From assembly GCA_013003115.1 (NCBI GenBank), contig JABDLF010000058.1:1-64000 (forward strand): DNA of 64,000 bases. The letters run 5' to 3'. This stretch comes from Gammaproteobacteria bacterium (GTDB taxonomy: Bacteria; Pseudomonadota; Gammaproteobacteria; Steroidobacterales; JABDLF01). The notes under the pieces are model-generated. The model saw nothing but the letters and a program-made list of their open reading frames with translations. It was not told the DNA's origin and made no database searches. This document shows, in pieces, positions 1-8,100 of this stretch. Position 1 is the first letter of the stretch; the number at the start of each line of letters is the position of its first letter. The position numbers and the translations under genes were made by a program.

Positions 1-621
1 CTGACGCCGGAACTGCCGCTGCTGTCTGAAGAGTCACGCGCTTTACCGTGGCCTGTACGCTCGTCATGGCGCACCTACTGGCTGGTGGATCCGCTGGACG
101 GCACCAAGGAGTTTGTTAAGCGCAACGGAGAATTCACGGTCAACATCGCGTTGATTCACGATCACGAAGCAGTGCTGGGCGTGGTGCATGTCCCGGTAAG
201 CGGCGTGACCTACCTGGCCGCCCGTGGCGCAGGAGCGCACAAAATCCTGGCCGGCGGCGAGAAACAGCCGATCTCGGTGAGGACGCCCGCGGCCACCCCC
301 CTCAGAGTAGTGGGGTCACGCTCCCACCCGAGTCCTGGTCTCGCAGCCTACCTGGACAAGCTCGGCGATGTCGAGATGGTGGCCATGGGCAGCTCGCTCA
401 AGTTCTGCCTCGTGGCGGAAGGGGAAGCAGATATTTACCCCAGGCTGGGTCCAACCTCAGAGTGGGATACGGCGGCGGCACAGGCCGTTGTGGAATGCGC
501 CGGTGGTCGCGTACTAACCGGTGACGGCAAAGCGCTGGCTTACAATTGCAAGGATGACATTCTCAATCCTTACTTCATTGTTACAGGCGACACTGCAAAG
601 ATCTGGCCGCCGCTAAACTGA
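1..621 (+). CDS. cysQ: 3'(2'),5'-bisphosphate nucleotidase CysQ (5' truncated)
   Basis: This is a member of the inositol monophosphatase superfamily. CysQ hydrolyses the phosphoadenosine 3',5'-bisphosphate left over from sulfate assimilation to AMP in the cytoplasm. The reading frame is open from the first base of the window, so the N-terminus, about 40 residues judging from the roughly 246-residue E. coli enzyme, lies outside. The visible 206 residues include the SEE segment, the metal-binding motif WLVDPLDGT (codons near positions 79-105) followed by KEF, which is characteristic of CysQ, and the second metal motif SEWDTAAAQ (positions about 445-480). The gene ends at a TGA 59 bases before the next start. 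I see no frameshift. Confidence 0.93.
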   Translation: MTPELPLLSEESRALPWPVRSSWRTYWLVDPLDGTKEFVKRNGEFTVNIALIHDHEAVLGVVHVPVSGVTYLAARGAGAHKILAGGEKQPISVRTPAATPLRVVGSRSHPSPGLAAYLDKLGDVEMVAMGSSLKFCLVAEGEADIYPRLGPTSEWDTAAAQAVVECAGGRVLTGDGKALAYNCKDDILNPYFIVTGDTAKIWPPLN

Positions 622-680
622 TGTGAGGCAAGACCCCCCGCTTGGCCGGCGCTCGTTTTGAGGTCTAAGATTAGGTAACT

Positions 681-896
681 ATGACAGACAATGTCGACAC
701 AGAAGTCTTCTCAAAGAGGCGGCGCCTTAAGGAGCTGCGCTTAGAGCACCGCGATCTCGATGACGTGATTGCGCGTCTGAGCGCCGATCTGAACGTGGAC
801 CAGCTGAGGCTAAGGCGCCTTAAGAAGCGCAAATTGCTGCTTCGCGACCTTATCGAGAAAATGGAAAGTGAGCTGATTCCGGACTTGAACGCCTGA
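681..896 (+). CDS. DUF465 (YdcH family) small protein
   Basis: This is a 71-residue charged, helical protein. The pattern EHRDLDDVIARL followed by DQLRLRRLKKRKLLLRDLI matches DUF465/YdcH proteins, which are small coiled-coil-like proteins of unknown function, often about 70-80 residues long. The ATG is preceded by AGGT at a usable distance (positions 674-677). It follows cysQ by 59 bases and could be co-transcribed with it. The function is unknown, and the family assignment rests on the LKK-(R/K)-KL-xLKD motif. Confidence 0.75.
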   Translation: MTDNVDTEVFSKRRRLKELRLEHRDLDDVIARLSADLNVDQLRLRRLKKRKLLLRDLIEKMESELIPDLNA

Positions 897-1056
897 TTGC
901 CGTGGCGACATGCGGGATCCGGGATTTAGTACAATATTGATGCCGGTTAGATACTCAAGGGGTAGCGCTGACCACAGATCGCAGACCCAAAAAGGATTTG
1001 AGAGCATTGTCCGAAGAAAAACTCAGACCATCAATCTGTAGAGGAGTCATCGCCTG

Positions 1057-1584
1057 ATGGTCGGCCGGATCGGCACGATTCACCAGGCAAGCATGCGCGT
1101 GCACCGGATTGACGATCCGGAGATTCTGGCGACGCAGATCATCGACATCCTCAGGGATGCGGTACCCCATGACTATGCGGCTGTGTATCTCGTTCAGGGG
1201 CAGAAGCTCGCCCCTTTTGCAGTCAGCGACCGGGGCCTGGGGCCGACCGGCCTTCAGTCCGACAAGGATTACCTGCGTTCACTGGATCTCAAGTTGGGCG
1301 AAAACGTCACCGGATGGGTGGCGCAAAATAATGAAAGCGTTTTGATCGTGGACACGCTTGTCGACCCCCGTTTTCTGGACTCGCGGCCGGGCGTTCGCTC
1401 TGAACTTTGCGTACCGATGCGCACAAACAACACCGTAATCGGCGTCATAAACCTCGAATCGAACCAGATTGGCGCCTATACCGAAAGCGAGCGCATTGTG
1501 CTCGAGATCATCGCCGTGCAGCTTGCCCTGTCGATTGAGAACGCGACGCTCAGGGCAGCGATTCAAAAACGCAGCGAGGCGTAA
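1057..1584 (+). CDS. GAF domain protein
   Basis: This cytoplasmic protein of 175 residues is almost entirely one GAF domain (residues about 18-165). The features seen are the DYAAVYLVQ strand, the GENVTGWVAQNNESVLIVD segment, the PGVRSELCVPMR turn and VIGVINLES, followed by the amphipathic C-terminal helix typical of the fold. GAF domains bind small ligands such as cyclic nucleotides, haem or oxidised thiols, and the ligand cannot be told here. An AGGAG at 1042-1046 lies about ten bases before the ATG and supports this start, and an in-frame TAG at 1039 closes the frame upstream. A TACAAT hexamer at 929-934 is a possible -10 element. The gene stands alone, converging on trhO, with no fused output domain. 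Confidence 0.85.
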   Translation: MVGRIGTIHQASMRVHRIDDPEILATQIIDILRDAVPHDYAAVYLVQGQKLAPFAVSDRGLGPTGLQSDKDYLRSLDLKLGENVTGWVAQNNESVLIVDTLVDPRFLDSRPGVRSELCVPMRTNNTVIGVINLESNQIGAYTESERIVLEIIAVQLALSIENATLRAAIQKRSEA

Positions 1585-1657
1585 AGCGCGCAAAAGCGTG
1601 GTGGATTTTTTGCAGCACGGGCTTCAAGGCGTCTGCCAGCCCGATCGTCGATCGCAC

Positions 1658-2629
1658 TCAGCCTGATTCTTCTGTGTTTTTTCCCGGGCGGTTGCCGATG
1701 TGCCTGCGGCCGGCTCTGCGCGCAAGCTCTTCCTGCCGCTGCCGCTCTCTGAGGGATGCCCGGCGCGAGTCGGTCAACGCCGCCGCGCAATGCGGACAAC
1801 TCACGCCTGCCTCGTAGTCATCCGAGCGACACTCCTCGGCGGTCAGCGGGTGACGACACCCATGGCAGATTTCGAGTTCGCTGCGCCTGAGCCCGTAGTC
1901 GACGCCGACGCGTTGATCAAAAAGAAAGCACGCGCCGCGCCAACTGCCCTGCTCAGCTTCCCTGTTCTCAAGGTAGTTGAGAATTCCTCCGTCAAGTTGA
2001 AAAACTTCCTCGAATCCCTGCTCGAGCATCCAGGCAGAAGCTTTCTCACAGCGAATGCCGCCCGTGCAGAACATCGCAACTCGGGGATGCTGTGACGGAT
2101 CCAGCTTTTTATTCACAAAGTCAGGAAACTGCCTGAATGAATCCGTTCCAGGATCGATGGCATTTTCGAACGTGCCAACGCCGGTTTCATACCGATTTCT
2201 CGTATCAATGACTACGATGTTCGGGTCGGCCAGCAGCTTGTCCCACTGCTCGGGGTCTACGTGAACCCCGGTGCGACGCTGCGGCTTTACACCGGGTTGA
2301 CCGAGCGTGACGATTTCATCCCTGAGCTTCACCTTCAGCCGATAGAAGGGCATTCTCGCAGCGCTGCTGAAGCGCGGTCGCAAGGATGCAAAGCGCGGAT
2401 CACTTCGCAGCGTTTCGACCCAGTCCCGCAGACGCGTCGAATCCCCGGCGACCGTCGCGTTTACGCCCTCTGATGCCACAATGACGGTGCCAAGAATCTC
2501 CGCCCTCTCCGCAGCCTCGCGCAGGCGCAGCGCCACGGCTTCGCAGTCGGGTAAATCTACGAAGCGATAAAATGTGGCAACCTCGACGTCTCCCACATCA
2601 GCCTGTTTGCGCGTGAACCGGTTTTCCAA
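1658..2629 (-). CDS. trhO: tRNA uridine(34) hydroxylase TrhO (rhodanese family)
   Basis: TrhO (formerly YceA) performs oxygen-dependent hydroxylation of U34 in tRNA, a step of 5-carboxymethoxyuridine formation. The 323-residue product shows the N-terminal alpha/beta domain with ASEGVNATVAG (residues 52-62). A rhodanese domain follows with the active loop CTGGIRCEKAS (Cys188), and then a cysteine-rich stretch with pairs Cys255/Cys258 and Cys278/Cys281 that probably binds zinc. The listed start is a TTG preceded by AGAGGCAGGC; a GTG 11 codons later (2596) would match the family N-terminus equally well. It is the last gene of the minus-strand lipid operon, 17 bases after slyX. Confidence 0.92.
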   Translation of the reverse strand: MENRFTRKQADVGDVEVATFYRFVDLPDCEAVALRLREAAERAEILGTVIVASEGVNATVAGDSTRLRDWVETLRSDPRFASLRPRFSSAARMPFYRLKVKLRDEIVTLGQPGVKPQRRTGVHVDPEQWDKLLADPNIVVIDTRNRYETGVGTFENAIDPGTDSFRQFPDFVNKKLDPSQHPRVAMFCTGGIRCEKASAWMLEQGFEEVFQLDGGILNYLENREAEQGSWRGACFLFDQRVGVDYGLRRSELEICHGCRHPLTAEECRSDDYEAGVSCPHCAAALTDSRRASLRERQRQEELARRAGRRHIGNRPGKNTEESG

Positions 2630-2646
2630 GCCTGCCTCTTCGTCTC

Positions 2647-2841
2647 TCAGTAATGCGGCGGGGCCTGTTCGTCACCGCTGACATTATCGTCCATGGCGCG
2701 CAGCTCTTTTTGCATCAGCATCAGCGCGCCCTGCAGGCGCTCGATCTTCTGCTCATGCCCGGCAACGATGTTATCGAGGGCGTTCACCGTATCTTCAAGA
2801 AATGCCAGGCGGGTCTCCAGCTCTACCATACGATCATTCAT
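2647..2841 (-). CDS. slyX: SlyX family protein
   Basis: This is a 64-residue coiled-coil protein. The sequence ELETRLAFLEDTVNALDNIV...HEQKIERLQGALMLMQKEL and a proline-rich C-terminal PPHY are the hallmark of SlyX, a small soluble protein of unknown function found across Proteobacteria. The ATG at 2839-2841 is chosen because AGGAGG stands seven bases upstream; the longer upstream frame has no such signal. It starts 11 bases after the plsB stop codon, so it is probably translated from the same transcript. Confidence 0.9.
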   Translation of the reverse strand: MNDRMVELETRLAFLEDTVNALDNIVAGHEQKIERLQGALMLMQKELRAMDDNVSGDEQAPPHY

Positions 2842-2852
2842 GAACACGCCTC

Positions 2853-5306
2853 CTACGCCTGGGTAACCCGAAGTATGCTGTGACGGATTTCCTCGCTTAA
2901 TACGTTTTGCGCTTTCTCGCTGACCTCCACGAGTATATCGCCGAATTCCAGTTTGCCTCCGTCGTCCGCCCACACGACGTCGAATTTTTTCAGCTCATTA
3001 ATGAAGTTGCTGAACAGGTCCCTCGCAAAAAAGTCCGGCGAATCGAGCTCGTAGATCATAGATATGCGCTGGGCCATGAGCTGGCAAAGGGTTTCCAGGT
3101 CCTTCTGGGTGAGCGTGCCGGAGCCGCGATTGCGCAGCAAAGCGATAACCAGGTAGTAGCGCTCAAGAATCTGCAGTGTCGCCTGCGCCAGAAAAGACAG
3201 CTGCCCCGCCTCCCGGGACGTCGCATGCGCGCGCCTTAAAATACCTTCATGCTCGCTGATGAGGCCCAGGTCCTGCATTGACTGCAGGCACCGCGCAAGC
3301 TGTAACTCGAAGCCATCCTCTTCCTCCGGCAAGAACAACTCCGACCTGATAAACGGATAGGCCATACGGCAGAGGTCCATCAGCCGATTCTTTTCGAGCG
3401 ATTCGTTGTGCAGAAATCCACAGGCAATCAGGGAGGGTATGGCGACGAGGTGCAGGATGTTATTGCGAAAATATGTAGACAAGACTGCCTGGTCCGCCGC
3501 AAGCGTCAGCACATCGCCGAGCTCGTGAGAGCGGCGCACCAGCATGCCGAGTTCCTCACCCTCTGAAACAACGTCGCGGCCCGGCATGATCGGTCCCGCG
3601 TCGATCCTCGCACCCCGAATGGTCTTGATGAGCGTCTGCGTCATTTCGATCTGCCGTATCAGATCCTGCTCGGCCATGGCCTGCCTCGGCACGGCAAGCA
3701 GACACAGTGCCAGCATGTTTACCGAATTGACGATTGCCGTCTGGTTTACCCGCACCATGATCTCGTCGCCGAGCACCTCGACGGCATTGCCCAGCCAGAC
3801 CGGCTTGTCCTCGCTGCTTTGCGCGTCGCGCCACCCCGGCGCTTCCCTGTCGAGCAGCTCCGCCGCTTCGATCGGCTCCCCGAAAGCCAGCTGCACGGTG
3901 CCGAACTCGCTCCTGAGTATTTTGATTGAGCGCAGGAAATCCAGCCAGTTTTCCTTGCGTTTCGCCCGGCCGCTGAGCTCGCCAATATAACTTTGGCCTT
4001 CTACAAGTTTGTCGTAACCGATATACACCGGCACAAAGGCAAGCGGACGATCAGCATTACCTGCGAAACTCCGGAGCGTCATCGCCAACATGCCGGGCTT
4101 CGGCCTGAGCAGCCGGCCAGTCCGCGACCGCCCTCCTTCAATGAAATATTCGATAGACACGCCTTTCGCGAGATTAGCGCGCAGGTACTCGTGAAAAACA
4201 GCGGCGTATAGCTTGTTCCCCCGGAAGCTGCGGCGCAAAAAAAACGCACCACCACGTCTCAGCACCCCGCCGAGGATTGGCAGATTCAGGTTCAGCCCGG
4301 CGGCAATATGAGGCGGCACCAGGCCATGCTGATAAACCACAAAGGACAGCAGCAGGTAGTCGATATGACTGCGGTGACAGGGCGTGTAGATGATCGTGTG
4401 CGTGCGTGACAGCGCCAGCAGTCCGTCAATATTGTGTACTGCGATACCGTCATAGAGCCGATTCCAGATCCAGGAGAGGATCTTCTCGGCAAAGCGCACG
4501 AAACCAGGCGAATAATCGGCCGCGATTTCCAGCGCATATTTTCGCGCCTCGGCTACTACCTCTGCGTCCTGGACCTTTCGTGCCCGCGCCTCGCGCACGA
4601 TTTGGCGGCTTACGGGGGGAGCTTTGAGCAACTGACCGATAAGCGTATTGCGGTGCGACAGGTCGGGGCCAATGGTCGCGGTGCGCACGCCCTTGAAATG
4701 CACACGAAGCAAGCGAGCCAGCCTGCGCGCGGCAGTGGTTTTTTCCGTCTCTTCTCCCAGGCTTTCGCGCACGGGCAGCGGCTTGCCGACCTGCACAAGG
4801 ACCGTGCGACCGTGCAGGAAAATTGTGAGTAGTTTTCGGAGCCTCCCCTTCGGCTTCCAGCGCTCGGCAAAAAGCGCCTTGAAAACCGAGGTTTCCTTTT
4901 CAGGCGAGCGCCCCCAGAAAATTGAGACCGGCACGAGTTGAACGTCCACCGCTTCGTCATCAACCACCGCATCCGCGATGTTGCGGAGCAGGTCGGGTAC
5001 CTGCTGCTCGACCCGCTTCGGCAGCCAGCCGCGCATGCGCGCCGTCGCGAACACCGAACGCGGCGCCGTGAAATCGCCGATCTGAAGTTCTGCGGCGGGC
5101 CGATGTAAATCCGCGTTGCGCATTTCGCGCTCAAGAACGAGCAGGTCGGCAAGGGATCTCATCTCCAGCACGTAGCAGACCGGAAGATTCTGATCAATCT
5201 GCAGCGAATCCAGGTCCTCAGGAAGCAAACGCGGCCGCACCCAGATATTTAACAGGCGTCGCGTGAGGCCAAGGCCCAGCCGGTCGAGACCGAGGTAACG
5301 GTTCAT
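2853..5306 (-). CDS. plsB: Glycerol-3-phosphate 1-O-acyltransferase PlsB
   Basis: PlsB transfers an acyl group from acyl-CoA or acyl-ACP to glycerol-3-phosphate at the inner membrane, the first step of phospholipid synthesis. The product has 817 residues (E. coli: 807). Acyltransferase block I is HRSHIDYLL (catalytic His about 311 and Asp about 316). It is followed by GGAFFLRRSF (block II), FIEGGRSRTGRL (block III, about 388-399) and the PVYIGYDKLVEG region (block IV). The start is the ATG one base after the alkyltransferase-like stop codon; upstream codons in this frame overlap that gene and lack a ribosome site. It sits between a fatty acyl-CoA reductase/alkyltransferase-like pair and slyX-trhO in one tight minus-strand run, so acyl-CoA is the shared substrate of two genes in this operon. 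Confidence 0.95.
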   Translation of the reverse strand: MNRYLGLDRLGLGLTRRLLNIWVRPRLLPEDLDSLQIDQNLPVCYVLEMRSLADLLVLEREMRNADLHRPAAELQIGDFTAPRSVFATARMRGWLPKRVEQQVPDLLRNIADAVVDDEAVDVQLVPVSIFWGRSPEKETSVFKALFAERWKPKGRLRKLLTIFLHGRTVLVQVGKPLPVRESLGEETEKTTAARRLARLLRVHFKGVRTATIGPDLSHRNTLIGQLLKAPPVSRQIVREARARKVQDAEVVAEARKYALEIAADYSPGFVRFAEKILSWIWNRLYDGIAVHNIDGLLALSRTHTIIYTPCHRSHIDYLLLSFVVYQHGLVPPHIAAGLNLNLPILGGVLRRGGAFFLRRSFRGNKLYAAVFHEYLRANLAKGVSIEYFIEGGRSRTGRLLRPKPGMLAMTLRSFAGNADRPLAFVPVYIGYDKLVEGQSYIGELSGRAKRKENWLDFLRSIKILRSEFGTVQLAFGEPIEAAELLDREAPGWRDAQSSEDKPVWLGNAVEVLGDEIMVRVNQTAIVNSVNMLALCLLAVPRQAMAEQDLIRQIEMTQTLIKTIRGARIDAGPIMPGRDVVSEGEELGMLVRRSHELGDVLTLAADQAVLSTYFRNNILHLVAIPSLIACGFLHNESLEKNRLMDLCRMAYPFIRSELFLPEEEDGFELQLARCLQSMQDLGLISEHEGILRRAHATSREAGQLSFLAQATLQILERYYLVIALLRNRGSGTLTQKDLETLCQLMAQRISMIYELDSPDFFARDLFSNFINELKKFDVVWADDGGKLEFGDILVEVSEKAQNVLSEEIRHSILRVTQA

Positions 5307-5307
5307 C

Positions 5308-5652
5308 CTAGTCTGGCCCCCAAAGTTGCTCGTCCAGGCTGGTCTGCCATCCAAATCGAACCAGGTCGACACGTCCGGTTGCTGCGTTTACGCCTTCCTC
5401 GGCCAGCTTCGCAACCTGTCGCTCGAAGCCCCGGCTGCCTGCGGGAAACGCCAGGCTGCCGTCAGCGCGCAAAACCCTGTGCCACGGCAGCTCATCGCGC
5501 CCGGTCAGTTCCCCAAGCAGCCTGCCCACCAGCCTTGCGCGGCCCGGCAGACCGGCCACCTCGGCAACTCTGCCATAGGGACAGACCCGCCCCTTCGGGA
5601 TTTCAGCCACCGCTTTCATTATGGCCGTCGCATATGATTTGCGAACCGGCAT
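5308..5652 (-). CDS. Alkyltransferase-like (Atl) DNA-binding protein
   Basis: This is a 114-residue protein of the O6-alkylguanine-DNA alkyltransferase (MGMT) C-terminal domain. The usual active-site PCHRV is PWHRV here (Trp57), so the alkyl-accepting cysteine is absent. Such Atl proteins bind O6-alkylguanine without repairing it and hand the lesion to nucleotide excision repair, as established for S. pombe Atl1 and E. coli YbaZ. The helix-turn-helix segment PYGRVAEVAGLPGRARLVGRLL and the FPAGSRGFERQVAKLAEEGV segment fit the fold. It ends one base before plsB and begins 20 bases after the fatty acyl-CoA reductase, so it is probably in their operon, although its role there is not obvious. Confidence 0.88.
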   Translation of the reverse strand: MPVRKSYATAIMKAVAEIPKGRVCPYGRVAEVAGLPGRARLVGRLLGELTGRDELPWHRVLRADGSLAFPAGSRGFERQVAKLAEEGVNAATGRVDLVRFGWQTSLDEQLWGPD

Positions 5653-5672
5653 TTTTCAGTGCGTCCCGCCGC

Positions 5673-7667
5673 CTACCAGTGTATGCCCTTGGTAAACTGC
5701 GCCAGCGCAATTTGCTCCGGCGACGGCTTGTGCACGATTTCACCCTTACCGGACTTGTCACCCTTGGCTGCGGACGAGTCGCCGAACATCTGAAATGCCG
5801 TATTCATTCCAACTTCGGTCAGCTTTGGCGCAAGCAGATGCAGGATCTGAGCGGTTACACCAAGGCGCGTTGCTATCCTGACAGGGCGATGAATTATCGC
5901 ATCGGCTACCATGTCCGCCGCCTCGTCCGAACTGATAGTAGGCACATTTTCATAAATCTTGGTCGGCGCGATCATTGGTGTTCGAACCAAAGGCATGTTT
6001 ATCGTTGTAAACCGCACGTTGCGATCAGAAAACTCAGATCCCGCACACCTCGTAAAAGCATCAAGCGCCGACTTCGAGGCCACGTAGGCCGAAAATCGCG
6101 GCGCATTACTCAACACACCGATGGATGAGATATTAATGACATGTCCGCGCTTGCGCTCTGCCATACCCGGCAGGAAGCCAAGTATCATACGCAGGGCACC
6201 GTAGTAGTTGAGCTGCATGGTGCGCTCAAAGTCATGGAAGCGATCAAAAGAGCTGGCGATGCTCCGGCGAATCGAGCGCCCCGCATTGTTCACAAGGATA
6301 TCGACGCCACCAAAATCTCCTATCACATCCACTACGAGTTGCTCGCAGGAGTCGGCGTCTGACAAATCTGCGGCATACATGCTGACATCCCCACCCGCAT
6401 TGCGGATAAGCTCAGCCGTTTCGGCAAGCTTTTCCTCTCCACGCGCTACGATGATCACCCGCGCACCCGCCTCTCCCATACGCACCGCTGTGGCCTGACC
6501 GATACCCGAGGACGCGCCCGTAACGAGCACAACCTTGCCCGCAACGCGCCCGGAGAGCGTCCTGTCCAGGAAGAGATCCGGGTCCATGTGGCGCTCCCAG
6601 TAGTCCCAGAGCTTCCAGGCATAGTCCTCCAGATCCGGGACTCTGATATCACTGTCTGCAAGCGCGGCCTCAGTTTCGCGGCTGTCGAAACGGGTCGGAT
6701 AGTTGATAAAGCTGAGCATATCGGCAGGCAGGTGCAGGTCTTCGAGCAGGGACTTGAGCATGCGTCGCACAGGCGCAACGGAGCCGATTCCCTTCCAGAC
6801 GTACGACGGTATAAATCCGAACATGCGCGCGTTGACCCGCATGGTCATCTCAGGCGCATGCGCAGCGCGAGCAAAGATGTTCAGCACGTCGCCAATTCGC
6901 CGCGCGCTGGGATCCGTCAGGTGGAAACACTTGCCATCGAGATCAGGCTTGTGGGCGATGTGATCCAGCGCTGCCGCAACGAAGTCGACCGGCACAATGT
7001 TGATACGCCCGCCTTCAACGCCGATCGTCGGCATCCAGCGTGGCAGCGTGCGGCGCAGCTTCTGAATGCCTTTGAAGAAGTAATAGGGACCATCGATCTT
7101 GTCCATCACTCCGGTTTCAGAATCGCCAACCACCACGCCCGGGCGATAAATTCTCCACGCCCGCCCGTAATTCTTTCTGACCAAAGCCTCCGATTCGTGT
7201 TTCGTCCTGAAGTAAGGGTGGCTGAGACCCTCCGCCTCTTCAAACATGTCCTCGCGAAAAACGCCGTTGTAAGTCCCGGCGGCAGCGATCGAACTCACCA
7301 TGTGCAGAGTGCCGGCCTCAATGTCCTCTGCGAAACCGAGAACGGAGCTGGTGCCGTGAATGTTTACCTGCTCCTGAATGTCGGCCGGGGCGCCAAGATC
7401 ATAAATTGCAGCCAGGTGAAAAAAGTGGTCGATGTTGCCTTTTATTTTCTTTCTGTCGGCCGCGCTGACACCCAGGTTGTCTGCGGTGAGATCGCCATCG
7501 ATTGCGACAAGCCTGTCGCCTGGATCATCCATGCCGCGACGTAATTCTTCAAAACGATCGGCGCTTTCTTTTCTTGCCAGCACATAGACTGTTCCGCCAC
7601 GCGCCAGGAGTTTGGCAACGAGTCTCTTGCCGATGAAACCGGTACCGCCGGTAACAAAGTAATTCAT
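5673..7667 (-). CDS. Two-domain fatty acyl-CoA reductase (alcohol-forming, Marinobacter Maqu_2507-like)
   Basis: This 664-residue protein is made of two fused dehydrogenase domains. Residues 1 to about 360 form an extended SDR of the fatty acyl-CoA reductase/NAD-binding-4 type. It has TGGTGFIG at the start, a VSSIAAAG strand, and YFRTK as its YxxxK. Residues about 375-600 form a classical SDR with VTGASSGIG, NNAGRS and YVASK. From memory, the order, length and many stretches (YYFFKGIQKLRR, FINYPTRFD, DPDLFLDRTL, TINMPLVRTPMIAPTKIY, terminal GIHW) match the Marinobacter aquaeolei Maqu_2507 enzyme, which reduces fatty acyl-CoA to fatty alcohol with NADPH. The ATG at 7665-7667 is the family start. 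A TATACT -10-like hexamer lies about 65 bases upstream. It heads the run leading to plsB. No wax synthase gene is in the window. Confidence 0.9.
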   Translation of the reverse strand: MNYFVTGGTGFIGKRLVAKLLARGGTVYVLARKESADRFEELRRGMDDPGDRLVAIDGDLTADNLGVSAADRKKIKGNIDHFFHLAAIYDLGAPADIQEQVNIHGTSSVLGFAEDIEAGTLHMVSSIAAAGTYNGVFREDMFEEAEGLSHPYFRTKHESEALVRKNYGRAWRIYRPGVVVGDSETGVMDKIDGPYYFFKGIQKLRRTLPRWMPTIGVEGGRINIVPVDFVAAALDHIAHKPDLDGKCFHLTDPSARRIGDVLNIFARAAHAPEMTMRVNARMFGFIPSYVWKGIGSVAPVRRMLKSLLEDLHLPADMLSFINYPTRFDSRETEAALADSDIRVPDLEDYAWKLWDYWERHMDPDLFLDRTLSGRVAGKVVLVTGASSGIGQATAVRMGEAGARVIIVARGEEKLAETAELIRNAGGDVSMYAADLSDADSCEQLVVDVIGDFGGVDILVNNAGRSIRRSIASSFDRFHDFERTMQLNYYGALRMILGFLPGMAERKRGHVINISSIGVLSNAPRFSAYVASKSALDAFTRCAGSEFSDRNVRFTTINMPLVRTPMIAPTKIYENVPTISSDEAADMVADAIIHRPVRIATRLGVTAQILHLLAPKLTEVGMNTAFQMFGDSSAAKGDKSGKGEIVHKPSPEQIALAQFTKGIHW

Positions 7668-7733
7668 GATCAGATTCCCAGTTACTTGTTGTGGCCGCAC
7701 CCGGTCGGCGGCAGTTCATTGCGGGAACGCGTC

Positions 7734-7739
7734 AGTATA
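7734..7739 (-). promoter_or_regulatory. Putative -10 element of the acyl-CoA reductase operon
   Basis: On the minus strand this hexamer reads TATACT, five of six matches to the sigma-70 -10 consensus. It lies in the 109-base gap between the DUF962 gene and the acyl-CoA reductase start, about 67 bases before the ATG. No good -35 hexamer is visible at 16-18 bases, so it may be weak or activator-dependent. Confidence 0.4.
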
Positions 7740-7776
7740 CGCCATGCGTAAGGCAAATTTCATCGCTAACGAGCTG

Positions 7777-8088
7777 CTATTCCGGCAGCCGAAGGCGCCC
7801 GGTCAGGATCTGGGCAAACATGAGAAAATCGCCGAGCAGGCTGTAAAACGGATGTGTGAAGGTGGCCGGTCGGTTTTTTTCGAAGATCAGGTGACCAAGC
7901 CAGGCAAAGCCATATCCCACCACCGGCAGGAGCCAGAGCAGCTCCCAGCGCCGGCTTGCCAGGGCCAGCAGCAAAGTAAATATCGACAGGGCCGTCCCGA
8001 CAAAATGCAGCCGGCGGCAGTTAGGGTGCTTATGCTGCGAAAGGTAAAACGGGTAGAACTCGCTAAAGTTTCTGAATCGCCTCGACAA
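7777..8088 (-). CDS. DUF962 / Mpo1-like membrane protein
   Basis: This is a 103-residue polytopic protein of the DUF962 family. The N-terminal FYLSQHKHPNCRRLHFVGTALS contains the conserved histidines and asparagine of the family. A hydrophobic pair of helices and HLIFEKNRPATFTHPFYSLLGDFLMF follow. Yeast Mpo1 of this family is an Fe(II)-dependent dioxygenase in alpha-oxidation of 2-hydroxy fatty acids; the bacterial members are mostly uncharacterised. The start is TTG, supported by GGAGG eight bases before it, within the end of the NYN gene 12 bases upstream. Its position before the acyl-CoA reductase makes a fatty-acid role plausible, but that is inference. Confidence 0.82.
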   Translation of the reverse strand: MSRRFRNFSEFYPFYLSQHKHPNCRRLHFVGTALSIFTLLLALASRRWELLWLLPVVGYGFAWLGHLIFEKNRPATFTHPFYSLLGDFLMFAQILTGRLRLPE

Positions 8089-8100
8089 GTCCCGCCCTCC

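Noticed and set aside
6588-7544. 318-codon plus-strand frame opposite the acyl-CoA reductase
   Set aside because: It is antisense to a strongly conserved two-domain enzyme, and its translation has no family signature.
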